Positions 1 through 7,422 of a stretch of 19,544 bases of DNA are shown here, piece by piece (the first letter of the stretch is position 1; every line of letters starts with the position of its first letter). Both the position numbers and the translations under genes were made by a program. A model generated the notes under the pieces. That model saw only the letters and a program-made list of their open reading frames with translations, did not search any database and had not been told where the DNA came from. Origin of the DNA: DASRJX01 sp035649235 (GTDB lineage: Bacteria > Acidobacteriota > Polarisedimenticolia > Gp22-AA2); the NCBI GenBank assembly GCA_035649235.1, contig DASRJX010000104.1, forward strand, positions 1 through 19,544, read 5' to 3'.

Positions 1-588
1 CACGAGGTGCGTCGCCTCCTCCCCCGACGCCTCGGTGACCGCCGGCCGGCACCGCACCTTCAGGGCCACCCGCGCCTCCGTGATCGCCGAGGCGTAGGCC
101 TCGACCAGTCGCTCCTCCCCTGGCCGCAAGGTCAGCGTGGCCGACTCGGTCTCGGGTGGCGACGACCCATCGCGCCCGGCGGCACTCGCGGTTCCCGTCC
201 TGGCCTCGAGGTCGAGCTGGACCGAGCAGGCGGCACCGGGAGGCGGCGGCAGGGGCGTCACCCGGGCCTTGAGCCTCACGGTCTCTTTCCGCCGCGACAG
301 TCCGCGACCCGCCAGCTGGATCTGCTTCTCCAGCACGCCCGCCGAGCCCAGCAGCAGATCGGCCTCGTCCGTGTCGACGAGCCGCGTGCCCTTCCCGTCT
401 ATAGCGAACGTCTCGATGACGAGGTGCACCGCGGCGAAATCATGGGCGTTCGGGTCGGACTTCGTCCCGGTGGCGGGAGACGCCGGGGACGCGGCAGGAA
501 GACCGGGGCCGGCCGCGCAGAGGAGAAGGGAGAGCGCGCACAGCAATCGGCTGCTGGCGACGCCGCAGGAGACCGGGGAAGCGCTCAC
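1..588 (-). CDS. Secreted protein of unknown function, 3' end cut by window edge
   Basis: An uninterrupted minus-strand frame of 196 codons runs from a GTG at 588-586 off the left edge, so the C-terminus is missing. The first ~35 residues look like a signal peptide: a short polar start, a Leu/Ala-rich core (LLCALSLLLCAAG) and an Ala/Pro-rich cleavage region. The remainder is a soluble-looking domain with amphipathic strands (HLVIETFAIDGKG, VRLKARVTPLPPPP, SVQLDLEARTG) ending in an acidic/Ala-rich part. I do not recognise the family. The frame is favoured over the plus-strand frames here because it has a signal peptide, normal amino-acid composition and strong third-position GC. No clear Shine-Dalgarno precedes the GTG. 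It is divergent from gatC and probably exported. Confidence 0.7.
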   Translation of the reverse strand, partial: MSASPVSCGVASSRLLCALSLLLCAAGPGLPAASPASPATGTKSDPNAHDFAAVHLVIETFAIDGKGTRLVDTDEADLLLGSAGVLEKQIQLAGRGLSRRKETVRLKARVTPLPPPPGAACSVQLDLEARTGTASAAGRDGSSPPETESATLTLRPGEERLVEAYASAITEARVALKVRCRPAVTEASGEEATHLV

Positions 589-623
589 CGCCGTGAGGCT
601 ACCACGGGGGTGGCGCGGGAGGG

Positions 624-631
624 GGTATACT
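624..631. promoter_or_regulatory. Candidate -10 element(s) between divergent secreted-protein gene and gatC
   Basis: Inside the GC-rich gap 589-699 the only AT-rich patch is GGTATACT. Read on plus it gives TATACT at 626-631, a five-of-six match to the sigma70 -10. Because GTATAC is self-complementary, the minus strand reads TATACC at 629-624, a weaker -10 for the left-hand gene. No convincing -35 is present for either direction. It would give a leader of about 60 bases for gatC and about 30 bases for the minus gene. Confidence 0.35.
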
Positions 632-699
632 TCCGCCTCCGGTCGTCGCGCCGCCTCCCGCCCCGGGACCCCGCGCGCCGCGTCGCCGGGAGAGCCCGC

Positions 700-984
700 A
701 TGGCGATCACGCGCGAGGAAGTCCGTCACATCGCCAAACTGGCCAACCTCGAGTTCGGCGAGGAGGAGCAGGAGCGCTTCACCCGCCAGCTCGGCGCGAT
801 CCTCGACTACGTGGCCCAGCTCGATCGGCTCGACACCCGGGAGGTCGAGCCGACCTCGCACGCGGGCGGCTCCTCCGAGATGCGGGACGACGCCCTCGGG
901 CCCTCGCTCGACCGCGACGCGGCCCTGGCGAACGCCCCGGAGTCCGGCCGTGGCCTCTTCAAGGTGCCGAGGGTGATCGGGTGA
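700..984 (+). CDS. gatC: Asp-tRNA(Asn)/Glu-tRNA(Gln) amidotransferase subunit C
   Basis: A 94-residue protein of normal GatC length. GatC is the small belt-like subunit that stabilises the GatA-GatB interface in the cytoplasmic GatCAB complex, which converts misacylated Glu-tRNA(Gln) or Asp-tRNA(Asn) to the correct amide. The family pattern is clear: an N-terminal helix starting MAITREEVRHIAKLANLEF, the second helix around LGAILDYVAQLDRLD, then the EPTSHA segment, and a C-terminal AP..GRGLFKVPRVIG tail. The ATG at 700 has GGGAGA at about 688-693 as ribosome site. An open frame extends upstream to base 7, but conservation starts at this ATG. Its TGA overlaps the gatA GTG by four bases, so translation is likely coupled. 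Confidence 0.95.
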   Translation: MAITREEVRHIAKLANLEFGEEEQERFTRQLGAILDYVAQLDRLDTREVEPTSHAGGSSEMRDDALGPSLDRDAALANAPESGRGLFKVPRVIG

Positions 985-2474
985 ACGCCCCGTCGCGCCT
1001 CGGCGTCCGCGCCCTTCGCGATCGCATCGCGGCGGGCGAGCTGACCGCCGCTGACGTGGCGGAAGCGAGCCTGCGGCGCATTGCGGAGGTCGATCGACGC
1101 CTCGCCGCCTTCGTGCGCGTCGACGAGGCGGGAGCGCGGGAGGCCGCCGCATCGATCGATCGCGATCGCAAGTCAGGCCGGACGCTCGGCCCGCTGGCGG
1201 GGGTTCCGATCGCAATCAAGGACGTCCTGTGCACCCGCGGGCTGGGGACGGCGTGCGGCTCTCGCATCCTGGAGGGGTTCGTCCCGCCGTTCGACGCGAC
1301 GTGCGTGGCGCGCCTGCGCGCCGCGGGCGCGGTTCTGGTCGGCAAGACCAACATGGACGAGTTCGCCATGGGCTCCTCCACCGAGAACTCGGCCTACCAG
1401 GTGACGCGCAACCCCTGGGACCTGGGGCGGGTCCCGGGAGGATCGAGCGGCGGCTCCGCGGCCGCGGTGGCGGCCGACGAAGTGGTCGCCGCCATCGGGA
1501 CCGACACCGGCGGGTCGATCCGGCAGCCGGCCGCGCTGTGCGGCGTGGTGGGGATGAAGCCGACCTACGGCCGCGTCTCCCGCTACGGCCTGGTGGCGTT
1601 CGCCTCCTCCCTCGATCAGGCCGGGCCGTTCGGCAACTCGGTCGAGGACGTCACGGAAGTCCTGCAGGTCATCGCGGGGCACGATCCCCAGGACGCCACG
1701 TCCGCCAGGCAGCCGGTGCCGGACTACCGGGCCGCCGCGGCCCTGGGCGCCGGCGGCCTGCGCATCGGCGTGCCGCGCGAATACTTCCCACAGGGTCTCG
1801 ATCGCGAGGTGTACGAGGCGGTGCGCGCCGCCCTGGCGGCGGCCGGGCGGCTGGGAGCGACCGTGGAGGAGATCTCGCTGCCGCATACCGACTACGCCAT
1901 CCCGACCTACTACATCCTCGCGACCGCGGAGGCGAGCAGCAATCTGGCGCGCTACGACGGCGTGCGGTACGGCTCCCGCGCCCAGGAGGCGCACGATCTG
2001 GCCTCGCTGTACGTCGCCTCACGCAGCCGCGGCTTCGGGGCGGAGGTGAAGCGCCGCATCATGCTGGGGACCTACGTGCTGTCGTCCGGCTACTACGACG
2101 CCTACTACCTCAGGGCCCAGAGGGTCCGCACGCTGATCCGGCGCGATTTCGATGCGGCATTCCGGAACGTCGACGTCATCGTCACGCCGACCAGCCCCTC
2201 CGCCGCCTTCCGGATCGGCGAGCGCGTCGATGACCCGCTCGCCATGTACCTCTCGGACATCTTTACCGTCACGTTGAACCTGGCGGGCCTCCCCGGCCTC
2301 TCGATGCCCTGCGGCCTGACTCGGGAAAGGCTGCCCATCGGCCTGCAGATCGTCGGCCGGCCTTTCGACGAAGCCACGGTGCTGCGCCTGGCGGCCGTCC
2401 TGGAGCCCGAGATCGGCTTCGGGGCGCAGCGGCCGCGGCTGCCGGAAGAGACCGCCTCCGAAGCTTTGCCGTGA
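981..2474 (+). CDS. gatA: Asp-tRNA(Asn)/Glu-tRNA(Gln) amidotransferase subunit A
   Basis: A 497-residue amidase-signature enzyme, the usual GatA length. It hydrolyses glutamine and supplies ammonia for transamidation of misacylated tRNA. The Ser-cisSer-Lys triad is visible: Lys80 in PIAIKDVLCT, the cis-Ser at 155 within the Gly/Ser-rich PGGSSGGSAAAVAA, and nucleophile Ser179 in GTDTGGSIRQPA. The segment GMKPTYGRVSRYGLVAFASSLDQ that follows is typical of GatA rather than of generic amidases. The GTG start at 981 sits inside the gatC stop (GTGA), and its own TGA overlaps the next gene in the same way. gatB is not in the window, so the complex must be completed from another locus. Confidence 0.96.
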   Translation: MNAPSRLGVRALRDRIAAGELTAADVAEASLRRIAEVDRRLAAFVRVDEAGAREAAASIDRDRKSGRTLGPLAGVPIAIKDVLCTRGLGTACGSRILEGFVPPFDATCVARLRAAGAVLVGKTNMDEFAMGSSTENSAYQVTRNPWDLGRVPGGSSGGSAAAVAADEVVAAIGTDTGGSIRQPAALCGVVGMKPTYGRVSRYGLVAFASSLDQAGPFGNSVEDVTEVLQVIAGHDPQDATSARQPVPDYRAAAALGAGGLRIGVPREYFPQGLDREVYEAVRAALAAAGRLGATVEEISLPHTDYAIPTYYILATAEASSNLARYDGVRYGSRAQEAHDLASLYVASRSRGFGAEVKRRIMLGTYVLSSGYYDAYYLRAQRVRTLIRRDFDAAFRNVDVIVTPTSPSAAFRIGERVDDPLAMYLSDIFTVTLNLAGLPGLSMPCGLTRERLPIGLQIVGRPFDEATVLRLAAVLEPEIGFGAQRPRLPEETASEALP

Positions 2475-4588
2475 CGACCGGCGGCCGCGGACATTCGTCC
2501 CCCTTCCTGATCCTCGGGGCCGTGTTGGCCTGCGCCGCGCTCGTGGCGGCCGCCGGCGGCGGCCCCGCTGCGGCGTCGAGACTGGCCACCGGCAGGAGCG
2601 CCTCGGACGCGAAGCCGGCGGAGCGGCTCGACCGTCCGGCGCCTCCCGGCGGCGCTCCCGGGAAGCGGGCTCGCGACAGGGAGGTTGCCGACCGCCTCGC
2701 CGCCGGTGAGAAGGTGGTCCTGAATCCGCCCGACGACCTGGTGCTCGAGGTGACGGTGCCGGATCGCGGCGCGACCGACTCCTGGCTGGGCCAGTACCTT
2801 CTGTCGCCGGCACGCGCCGCGGCGCTGCGCAAGTCCTACGGAGCGGCCTTCCCGGCTCCCGGACGGCCCCTGCGCATCCACGTCGCCGATCTCAACGACA
2901 CCTACCGATACAAGGTGGCCCGCGATCTGTTCCCCGCGGATGTGCCGCGCGACGACGGCTGGCTGCACCGCGTCGGCGCCGGGCGCCTGCCGGCGCAGAG
3001 CGAGAGCGTACGGCTCCTGGCGCGTCTCTACACGCCGGGACCCGAGAACGCCACGCTTCTCGGCAGCCTCAACTCGGCCGCGGGCAAGCGCCTCCTTCCG
3101 GCGCAGGAGATCCTGGTGCCGGGGCCGATCCTGCACGCCGCCTTCGCGAAAAGCACAGGGGTGGCCCCGAGTCGGATCGCGGCCGCGGGCGAATCCTCCG
3201 AACGGCTTCAGGAATTGCCGCCGCTCGAGGCCGCGGCGCCCCAGGGTCCGGCACCGCGCGACGACGCCGGGCCCCCGGCCTCCACCGATTCGCAGGCCCC
3301 GGTCGAGCCGGAGGACGACTTCACCGAGGCTCCGGCGACGGGCGAACCCGAAGTGGAAGGGCCGATTCCCGGTCCGCCCGGTCCGCCCGCTCCGCTCGTG
3401 CCGCCGCCCGTCGCGGAAGGGGCCGGCGACCTGACCTATGGCCAGGACGACGCCGGTCGCTACGCCGCCTACCCGCTCAAGCGGGGCGAGGCCATCTATT
3501 CCGCCGTCGTGGTCCGCTTCACCGGCCGGATCGACGTGCAGGAGGTGAACGAACTCGCGGCGAAGGTCGCGCAGCGCAGCCGCATCGAGAACGTGACGAA
3601 CATCCCGATAGGATTCAAGGTCCGGATCCCGCTCGACGATCTGCTCCCCGAATACCTGCCTCCCGGAGACCCGCGACGACAGGCGTGGGAGCGCCAGCAC
3701 GCCGAGGTGGCCCGGTACACCAACATGGCCACGAGCCGCGGCCTGCAGGGGGTCGCCGTGATCCTGGACGCCGGCCACGGCGGGCGCGACGTCGGCGCCT
3801 CCCACAACGGAGTGTGGGAGCACGACTACGTCTACGACATCCTCTGCCGCATCCGGGCGCTCCTGGGGCAGACGACGGGCGCGCGCATCCTGCCCATCAT
3901 CAGGGACCGCAAGGAGGGCTTCCAGATCCGCGACACCGATCGCCTGCCGCGCAGCCGCGCCGAGGTGCTGCTGACCAATCCGCCGTTCGACCTGACCGGG
4001 CGGGCCCCGAGCGTCAACCTGCGCTGGTACCTGTCGAACGCCTACTTCCGCCAGATGGTGAAGGAGGGGTTCGATCCGCTCAAGATCGTCTTCACGAGCC
4101 TGCACGCGGACGCGCGGCACCCGTCGCTCGCGGGGGCCATGGTCTACGTTCCGGGGGAGGAGTTCCGGCGCGGCCGCTACGGTCACTCGGGCGCGGTGTA
4201 CGCGCGCTACCGCGAGGTCCGCGAGGAGCCCTACGTCGCCTTCACGCGCGACGAACGCGAGCGGTCGGAGGGCCTGTCACGCCAGTTCGCCGCCAACCTG
4301 GTCGACGCGTTCCGAGCGAACGGCGTCGCCGTCCATCCCTACCAGCCCGTGCGCGAGCGGATCATACGTCGCGGCCGGTCGTGGGTGCCGGCCGTGCTGC
4401 GCTGCAACATCGTGCCGGTCGAGGTCCTGATCGAGGTCGCCAACCTCAGCAACCCGCCCGACAGCCGCAGGCTGGCCGATCCGGGCTATCGCCAGAAGGT
4501 GGCGGAGGCCTACGTGGACGGCCTCCTGCGCTATTTCTCCGGGTCCAACAGGAAGACGGCGCGGGCGGCGACCGGGGGCGGCCGCTGA
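2471..4588 (+). CDS. N-acetylmuramoyl-L-alanine amidase (Amidase_3) with LysM-like regions
   Basis: A 705-residue exported cell-wall hydrolase. Residues ~10-35 form a signal peptide or anchor (FLILGAVLACAALVAAAGGG). Two LysM-like stretches follow, about 146-226 and 331-395 (YPLKRGEAIYSAVVVRFTGR, ending IPIGFKVRIP), separated by a Pro/Ala-rich linker at about 240-325. The catalytic domain fills ~425-695. Zinc ligands typical of Amidase_3 are seen as His436 in LDAGHGGRD, Glu450 in VWEHDY and His545 in SLHADA. The late catalytic Glu is Glu655 in EVLIEVANLSNPPD. It should cleave the amide between N-acetylmuramic acid and L-Ala in peptidoglycan. The GTG start overlaps the gatA TGA (GTGA), and no separate ribosome site stands out, so it is probably translated by coupling. 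Confidence 0.9.
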   Translation: MTTGGRGHSSPFLILGAVLACAALVAAAGGGPAAASRLATGRSASDAKPAERLDRPAPPGGAPGKRARDREVADRLAAGEKVVLNPPDDLVLEVTVPDRGATDSWLGQYLLSPARAAALRKSYGAAFPAPGRPLRIHVADLNDTYRYKVARDLFPADVPRDDGWLHRVGAGRLPAQSESVRLLARLYTPGPENATLLGSLNSAAGKRLLPAQEILVPGPILHAAFAKSTGVAPSRIAAAGESSERLQELPPLEAAAPQGPAPRDDAGPPASTDSQAPVEPEDDFTEAPATGEPEVEGPIPGPPGPPAPLVPPPVAEGAGDLTYGQDDAGRYAAYPLKRGEAIYSAVVVRFTGRIDVQEVNELAAKVAQRSRIENVTNIPIGFKVRIPLDDLLPEYLPPGDPRRQAWERQHAEVARYTNMATSRGLQGVAVILDAGHGGRDVGASHNGVWEHDYVYDILCRIRALLGQTTGARILPIIRDRKEGFQIRDTDRLPRSRAEVLLTNPPFDLTGRAPSVNLRWYLSNAYFRQMVKEGFDPLKIVFTSLHADARHPSLAGAMVYVPGEEFRRGRYGHSGAVYARYREVREEPYVAFTRDERERSEGLSRQFAANLVDAFRANGVAVHPYQPVRERIIRRGRSWVPAVLRCNIVPVEVLIEVANLSNPPDSRRLADPGYRQKVAEAYVDGLLRYFSGSNRKTARAATGGGR

Positions 4589-4594
4589 AGGCTG

Positions 4595-4609
4595 CCGGGC
4601 CGCGGCCGG
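4595..4609. terminator. Possible shared hairpin between convergent genes
   Basis: The 22 bases between the convergent stops of the cell-wall amidase and the cyclophilin gene hold CCGG-g-CCGCGG-CCGG, able to fold as a GC-only stem with one bulged base in either orientation. There is no T-run on either side, so it would have to act as a factor-dependent or stem-only terminator. Weak evidence. Confidence 0.25.
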
Positions 4610-4610
4610 G

Positions 4611-5888
4611 TCACTTCGCGACGACGAACGACGCCGTCAGGTCGAGGTAGACGGCCAAAGGCTCGGGCTCCTTCCCCCCCGAGGCGTCGCGCCGGGCCGG
4701 TTCGAGAGCGAGTGCTCTGGCCGCCTCGATCGCGGCGGCGTCGAGTGCCGCGTCGCCGCAGGATGACTGCAGGGAGACGTCGGTCACGCCGCCGCTCGCG
4801 TCGATCGTGAGCCTCAGCCGCGCCGGCAGCGCCGGCGTCTTGGCTCCCTCCGGAAGCGCGACCCTCAGGGCCGGTCGCGGAGGTCTCACCCGTCCGGCCT
4901 TGTCCGGCGTTGTTGCGAGCCCGGCCATCGCGTCCTCCAGGTCGACGGGGGCCCCTCCGCCCGTGGGGGGCCCGAAGTTCGCGCCATCCGCATCGATCTC
5001 GAATCGGACCTTCTGCGGCCTCCCGTCGTAAGTGGCCGGCGCGAACGTCCATCCCAGAGCCAGGGCCAGCAGCCGATCGGCGTCCGCCGTCATGGGATCC
5101 TTGAAGCGGACGTCGAGCACCTTCCCCTCCTCGCCGATCGCGAGGTCGAGCCGCGCGCTTCCGGCCGCCTGGACGGCAGGCCCGGACGCGGTCGGCCGCT
5201 CGGGGGGATGGAAGAGGCGGTTCTTCGGGTCGTACGGTCTCGGCTTTCCGGGACCGGTCAGGACCTCGCCGGAGCCGGTCCGGCCGGGCGAAAGCGACAC
5301 GATCGCGTCGGGCACGGGCCTCTTCTCCAAGCGGATCGAGACCTTCACGGGCTGCAGCGGATTGTCGTTGAGATCGCGCGGCAGGGCGGCGATGCCCCGT
5401 GCCACCTCGAGCCCCGAGATCACCTCGCCGAAGATCGTGTAGCGACCGTCCAGGCGGGGGATGTTCTCGAGAGCGATGAAGAACTGGCAGGAGCCGGAAT
5501 CGGGGTCGGCGTCGCGGGCGAGGCCGACCGTTCCGGGACGATAGTGCAGCCTCTGGCTGAACTCGGCCTTGAGCCGGCGGTCCGCTGAACCCTCCCCGTC
5601 GTCGGCCCGGTCGTCGTTCCTGGAGTTCGGATCGCCCCCCTGCACGACGAAGTGCGGGATCACGCGATGGAAGGTGGTGCCGTCGTAGAAGCCGCTCTTG
5701 ATGAGGTGCTTGATGTAGGTGACGTGCTCCGGGGCCTCACGCGGCAGGAAACGCCAGACGATCTCCCCTTGTGGCGCCCGCAGCACGGCGACCTCCTCCG
5801 TCGCCGCACCCGCCGGGGTCGCGAGGGCCAGAAAAGCCACGGCTGCGTGGACGGGAACAGCTCGGAGGAAGCATCGACCGCGGGTCAC
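4611..5888 (-). CDS. Periplasmic cyclophilin-type peptidyl-prolyl isomerase with two TonB-C-like domains
   Basis: A 425-residue protein. Residues 1-29 are a signal peptide (VPVHAAVAFLALATPAGA). A cyclophilin domain covers ~32-188, with the core FHRVIPHFVVQGGDP at 73-87, GTVGLARDADPDSGSCQFFI at 119-138 and RLDGRYTIFGEVISGLEV at 145-162. It should catalyse cis/trans isomerisation of X-Pro bonds in exported proteins. After a Pro-rich linker come two segments resembling the TonB C-terminal fold. The first, ~244-300, has GWTFAPATYDGRPQKVRFEI. The second, ~355-423, has IDASGGVTDVSLQSSCGDAA followed by AIEAARALALEPARR. The GTG at 5888 is preferred over an in-frame ATG at 5954 because it has GGGAGAG nine bases upstream and begins directly at the signal peptide. 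It lies 89 bases downstream of the micro-ORF at 5978-6037 and may share its transcript. Confidence 0.88.
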   Translation of the reverse strand: MTRGRCFLRAVPVHAAVAFLALATPAGAATEEVAVLRAPQGEIVWRFLPREAPEHVTYIKHLIKSGFYDGTTFHRVIPHFVVQGGDPNSRNDDRADDGEGSADRRLKAEFSQRLHYRPGTVGLARDADPDSGSCQFFIALENIPRLDGRYTIFGEVISGLEVARGIAALPRDLNDNPLQPVKVSIRLEKRPVPDAIVSLSPGRTGSGEVLTGPGKPRPYDPKNRLFHPPERPTASGPAVQAAGSARLDLAIGEEGKVLDVRFKDPMTADADRLLALALGWTFAPATYDGRPQKVRFEIDADGANFGPPTGGGAPVDLEDAMAGLATTPDKAGRVRPPRPALRVALPEGAKTPALPARLRLTIDASGGVTDVSLQSSCGDAALDAAAIEAARALALEPARRDASGGKEPEPLAVYLDLTASFVVAK

Positions 5889-5956
5889 GGGACCACTCTC
5901 TCCCGCCCCACCCCGCCCCGTCAAGCACCCCTGCGGCGGAGGACCCGGGACCACTC
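5888..5956. repeat. 11-base direct repeat upstream of the cyclophilin gene
   Basis: CGGGACCACTC occurs at 5888-5898 and again at 5946-5956, 58 bases apart. The first copy touches the GTG start codon and the second lies near the end of the micro-ORF. It could be an operator pair, but in such GC-rich DNA an 11-base match may be chance. Confidence 0.3.
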
Positions 5957-5977
5957 GCCCCCCGCCGCCGGGTGTAC

Positions 5978-6037
5978 CTAAAGGATGAACGCGATCAACA
6001 GCACGATGGCCAGCGCGAACAATAGGCGACCGTTCAT
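5978..6037 (-). CDS. 19-residue hydrophobic micro-peptide
   Basis: A short frame begins with ATG 13 bases after the bactofilin-like gene stops. It reads MNGRLLFALAIVLLIAFIL and then TAG. A strong Shine-Dalgarno, GAGGAGGG around 6043-6050, stands five bases from the ATG, better than most ribosome sites in this window. One Arg near the N-terminus followed by about 15 hydrophobic residues predicts a single membrane-spanning helix with the N-terminus inside. I know no family for it. Its position suggests a partner or regulator of the membrane protein encoded just upstream. It could also be a fortuitous frame, but the ribosome site, spacing and clean hydrophobicity argue for a real gene. Confidence 0.5.
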   Translation of the reverse strand: MNGRLLFALAIVLLIAFIL

Positions 6038-6050
6038 CGCAGCCCTCCTC

Positions 6051-7343
6051 TCAAACCGCAGCGGTAGCGACGGGCGGCGGAGCCAGGGGGGCGCCGCCGG
6101 CGCGTCGCGCCTGATGGGATGCCCACAGCGTGATCACGATCGCTCCAAATCCGGTGAAGATCACGGCGAACAGCGCGACCTTGCCGATGAACGGGATGCT
6201 GAAGACGACGTACATCAGCGGCATCCCGAGGGCGAGCGCCAGGAAAGGTGAAGCGTTCGCCCGGCCCAGACGCCTCAGGACCGACTCGCCCAGCCAGACC
6301 GCCACCGGGACCTGGGAGAGATAGAGGGTCAGGCAGAAAGCCAGCATGGCGAGAATCGCAGCAGGGATGGTGATGATCAGGATGCAGGACAGCAACGCCG
6401 CCACCGGGACGACGATCGTCGTGATGAAGCCGATGCCCGCGCTGCGCAGGCCGTCCCCCCGGACCGCCCCGACGATCGCCGACGCGTTCTTCCTGAAGAT
6501 GGCGAGGGCCCCGAGCCCGGAGAGGAAGGCGGTGGCCATGAACAAGAACCACTTGAAGAACCCTCCCGTGCTGACGGGCGGCTTCTTCTTCCCGGGCGTG
6601 TAGATCACCTCGCCGCCGACCGCGTCGTGGTCGTCGATCTCCACCCGCGAGCGGGAGGTGTAGGAGAGGTCCCCCTTGATCCGCGTCCCGGGCTCGATCT
6701 CGACAACGTCGGCCTTGACCTCGGCGTCCCCGCCGACGGTCCCGGAGAGCCTCACCTCGCCCCCCATCGCTTCCACCTCGCCGTCCACGTCGCCGTGCAG
6801 GTCGATGCTGGCTCCCTTGGCGCTCAGGTCGCCCATGACGCGGGAGCCCTTCTCCACGTTGACCGTGGCGCACATCGCCACGAGATCCCCTTCGATCGTG
6901 CCGCTGACGCGGAGGTCCTTGCAGAAGACCCGAACGGTGTCGCCCATGGTGCCGGACAGATCGGCCGACTCGACCGTTGCCATCACGTCGCCCGTCACCG
7001 TGCCCGGCACGTCCAGGGTGCGCGAGAAGATGATGAGGTCGCCCTCCTGCGTCCCCGCGATGGTGACCGTATCCGAGAAGAAGTAGAGGTCCCCCTTGTG
7101 CGACTCCCCTTTCTTGAGGTTGTAGCGTGGCGTCGTCGTCGGGGGCTTCGGCGGCTTCGGGATCGGAGGTATGTCGGGATGCTGGACCGATTCCGGAATC
7201 GGGGGCGGAGCGGGCGGTGCCGGAGCCTCGTTCGGCGCCGACTTCGGCCGCTTCTCGGCCGCCGCCTGGATCGGCAGCCCGACGCCCATGGCGAGCGCCG
7301 TCACCAGGCCCGCCGCCAGGGTCACTCGTCTCGAGGTGAGCAT
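6051..7343 (-). CDS. Exported bactofilin-like (polymer-forming) protein with C-terminal membrane helices
   Basis: A 430-residue protein. Residues 1-29 form a signal peptide; ~35-73 is Pro-rich (PAPPAPPPIPESV and IPPIPKPPKPPTT). Residues ~77-245 are short repeats built on GD(L/V) with alternating valines (GTQEGDLIIFSRTLDVPGTV, then TGDVMATVESADLSG and GTIEGDLVAMCATVNV), the right-handed beta-helix pattern of bactofilin/DUF583-type polymer-forming domains. The C-terminal third (~263-410) holds four to six hydrophobic helices, for example GFFKWFLFMATAFLSGLGAL and VALFAVIFTGFGAIVITLWA. Classical bactofilins are small soluble cytoskeletal proteins, so this would place a beta-helix outside the inner membrane on a multi-helix anchor. 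The ATG at 7343 has TGGAGGG seven bases upstream. A longer open frame continues upstream but crosses the response-regulator gene and is not coding. Confidence 0.82.
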   Translation of the reverse strand: MLTSRRVTLAAGLVTALAMGVGLPIQAAAEKRPKSAPNEAPAPPAPPPIPESVQHPDIPPIPKPPKPPTTTPRYNLKKGESHKGDLYFFSDTVTIAGTQEGDLIIFSRTLDVPGTVTGDVMATVESADLSGTMGDTVRVFCKDLRVSGTIEGDLVAMCATVNVEKGSRVMGDLSAKGASIDLHGDVDGEVEAMGGEVRLSGTVGGDAEVKADVVEIEPGTRIKGDLSYTSRSRVEIDDHDAVGGEVIYTPGKKKPPVSTGGFFKWFLFMATAFLSGLGALAIFRKNASAIVGAVRGDGLRSAGIGFITTIVVPVAALLSCILIITIPAAILAMLAFCLTLYLSQVPVAVWLGESVLRRLGRANASPFLALALGMPLMYVVFSIPFIGKVALFAVIFTGFGAIVITLWASHQARRAGGAPLAPPPVATAAV

Positions 7344-7364
7344 GCTCGATCCCTCCAATGCGGA

Positions 7365-7393
7365 TGAATACGCTGGCCGGACGCCACGGACAA
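7365..7393 (-). promoter_or_regulatory. Candidate promoter of the bactofilin-like gene
   Basis: On the minus strand TTGTCC (7393-7388) and TATTCA (7370-7365) are separated by exactly 17 bases, each matching four of six positions of the sigma70 consensus. The start site would fall near 7358, leaving a leader of about 15 bases with the TGGAGGG ribosome site inside it. Confidence 0.4.
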
Positions 7394-7422
7394 GCCGATT
7401 CGGGCCAGCGGCCGGTCGGGCC

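Noticed and set aside
7..699. Plus-strand open sequence in frame with and upstream of gatC
   Set aside because: GatC similarity starts at the ATG at 700; the upstream translation is Arg/Gly-rich and opposes a more convincing secreted-protein gene.
2105..4186. Long minus-strand open frame opposite gatA and the cell-wall amidase gene
   Set aside because: Antisense frame kept open by high GC; no signal, domain or ribosome site, while the plus-strand genes have complete catalytic motifs.
5896..5924. TTGACG on the minus strand (5924-5919) as the -35 of a cyclophilin promoter
   Set aside because: Seventeen bases downstream the hexamer is AGAGAG, a poor -10, so the promoter is not supported.
5889..5954. 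Longer start (ATG at 5954) for the cyclophilin gene
   Set aside because: It would put 22 Gly/Pro-rich residues before the signal peptide and lacks the GGGAGAG ribosome site that precedes the GTG at 5888.
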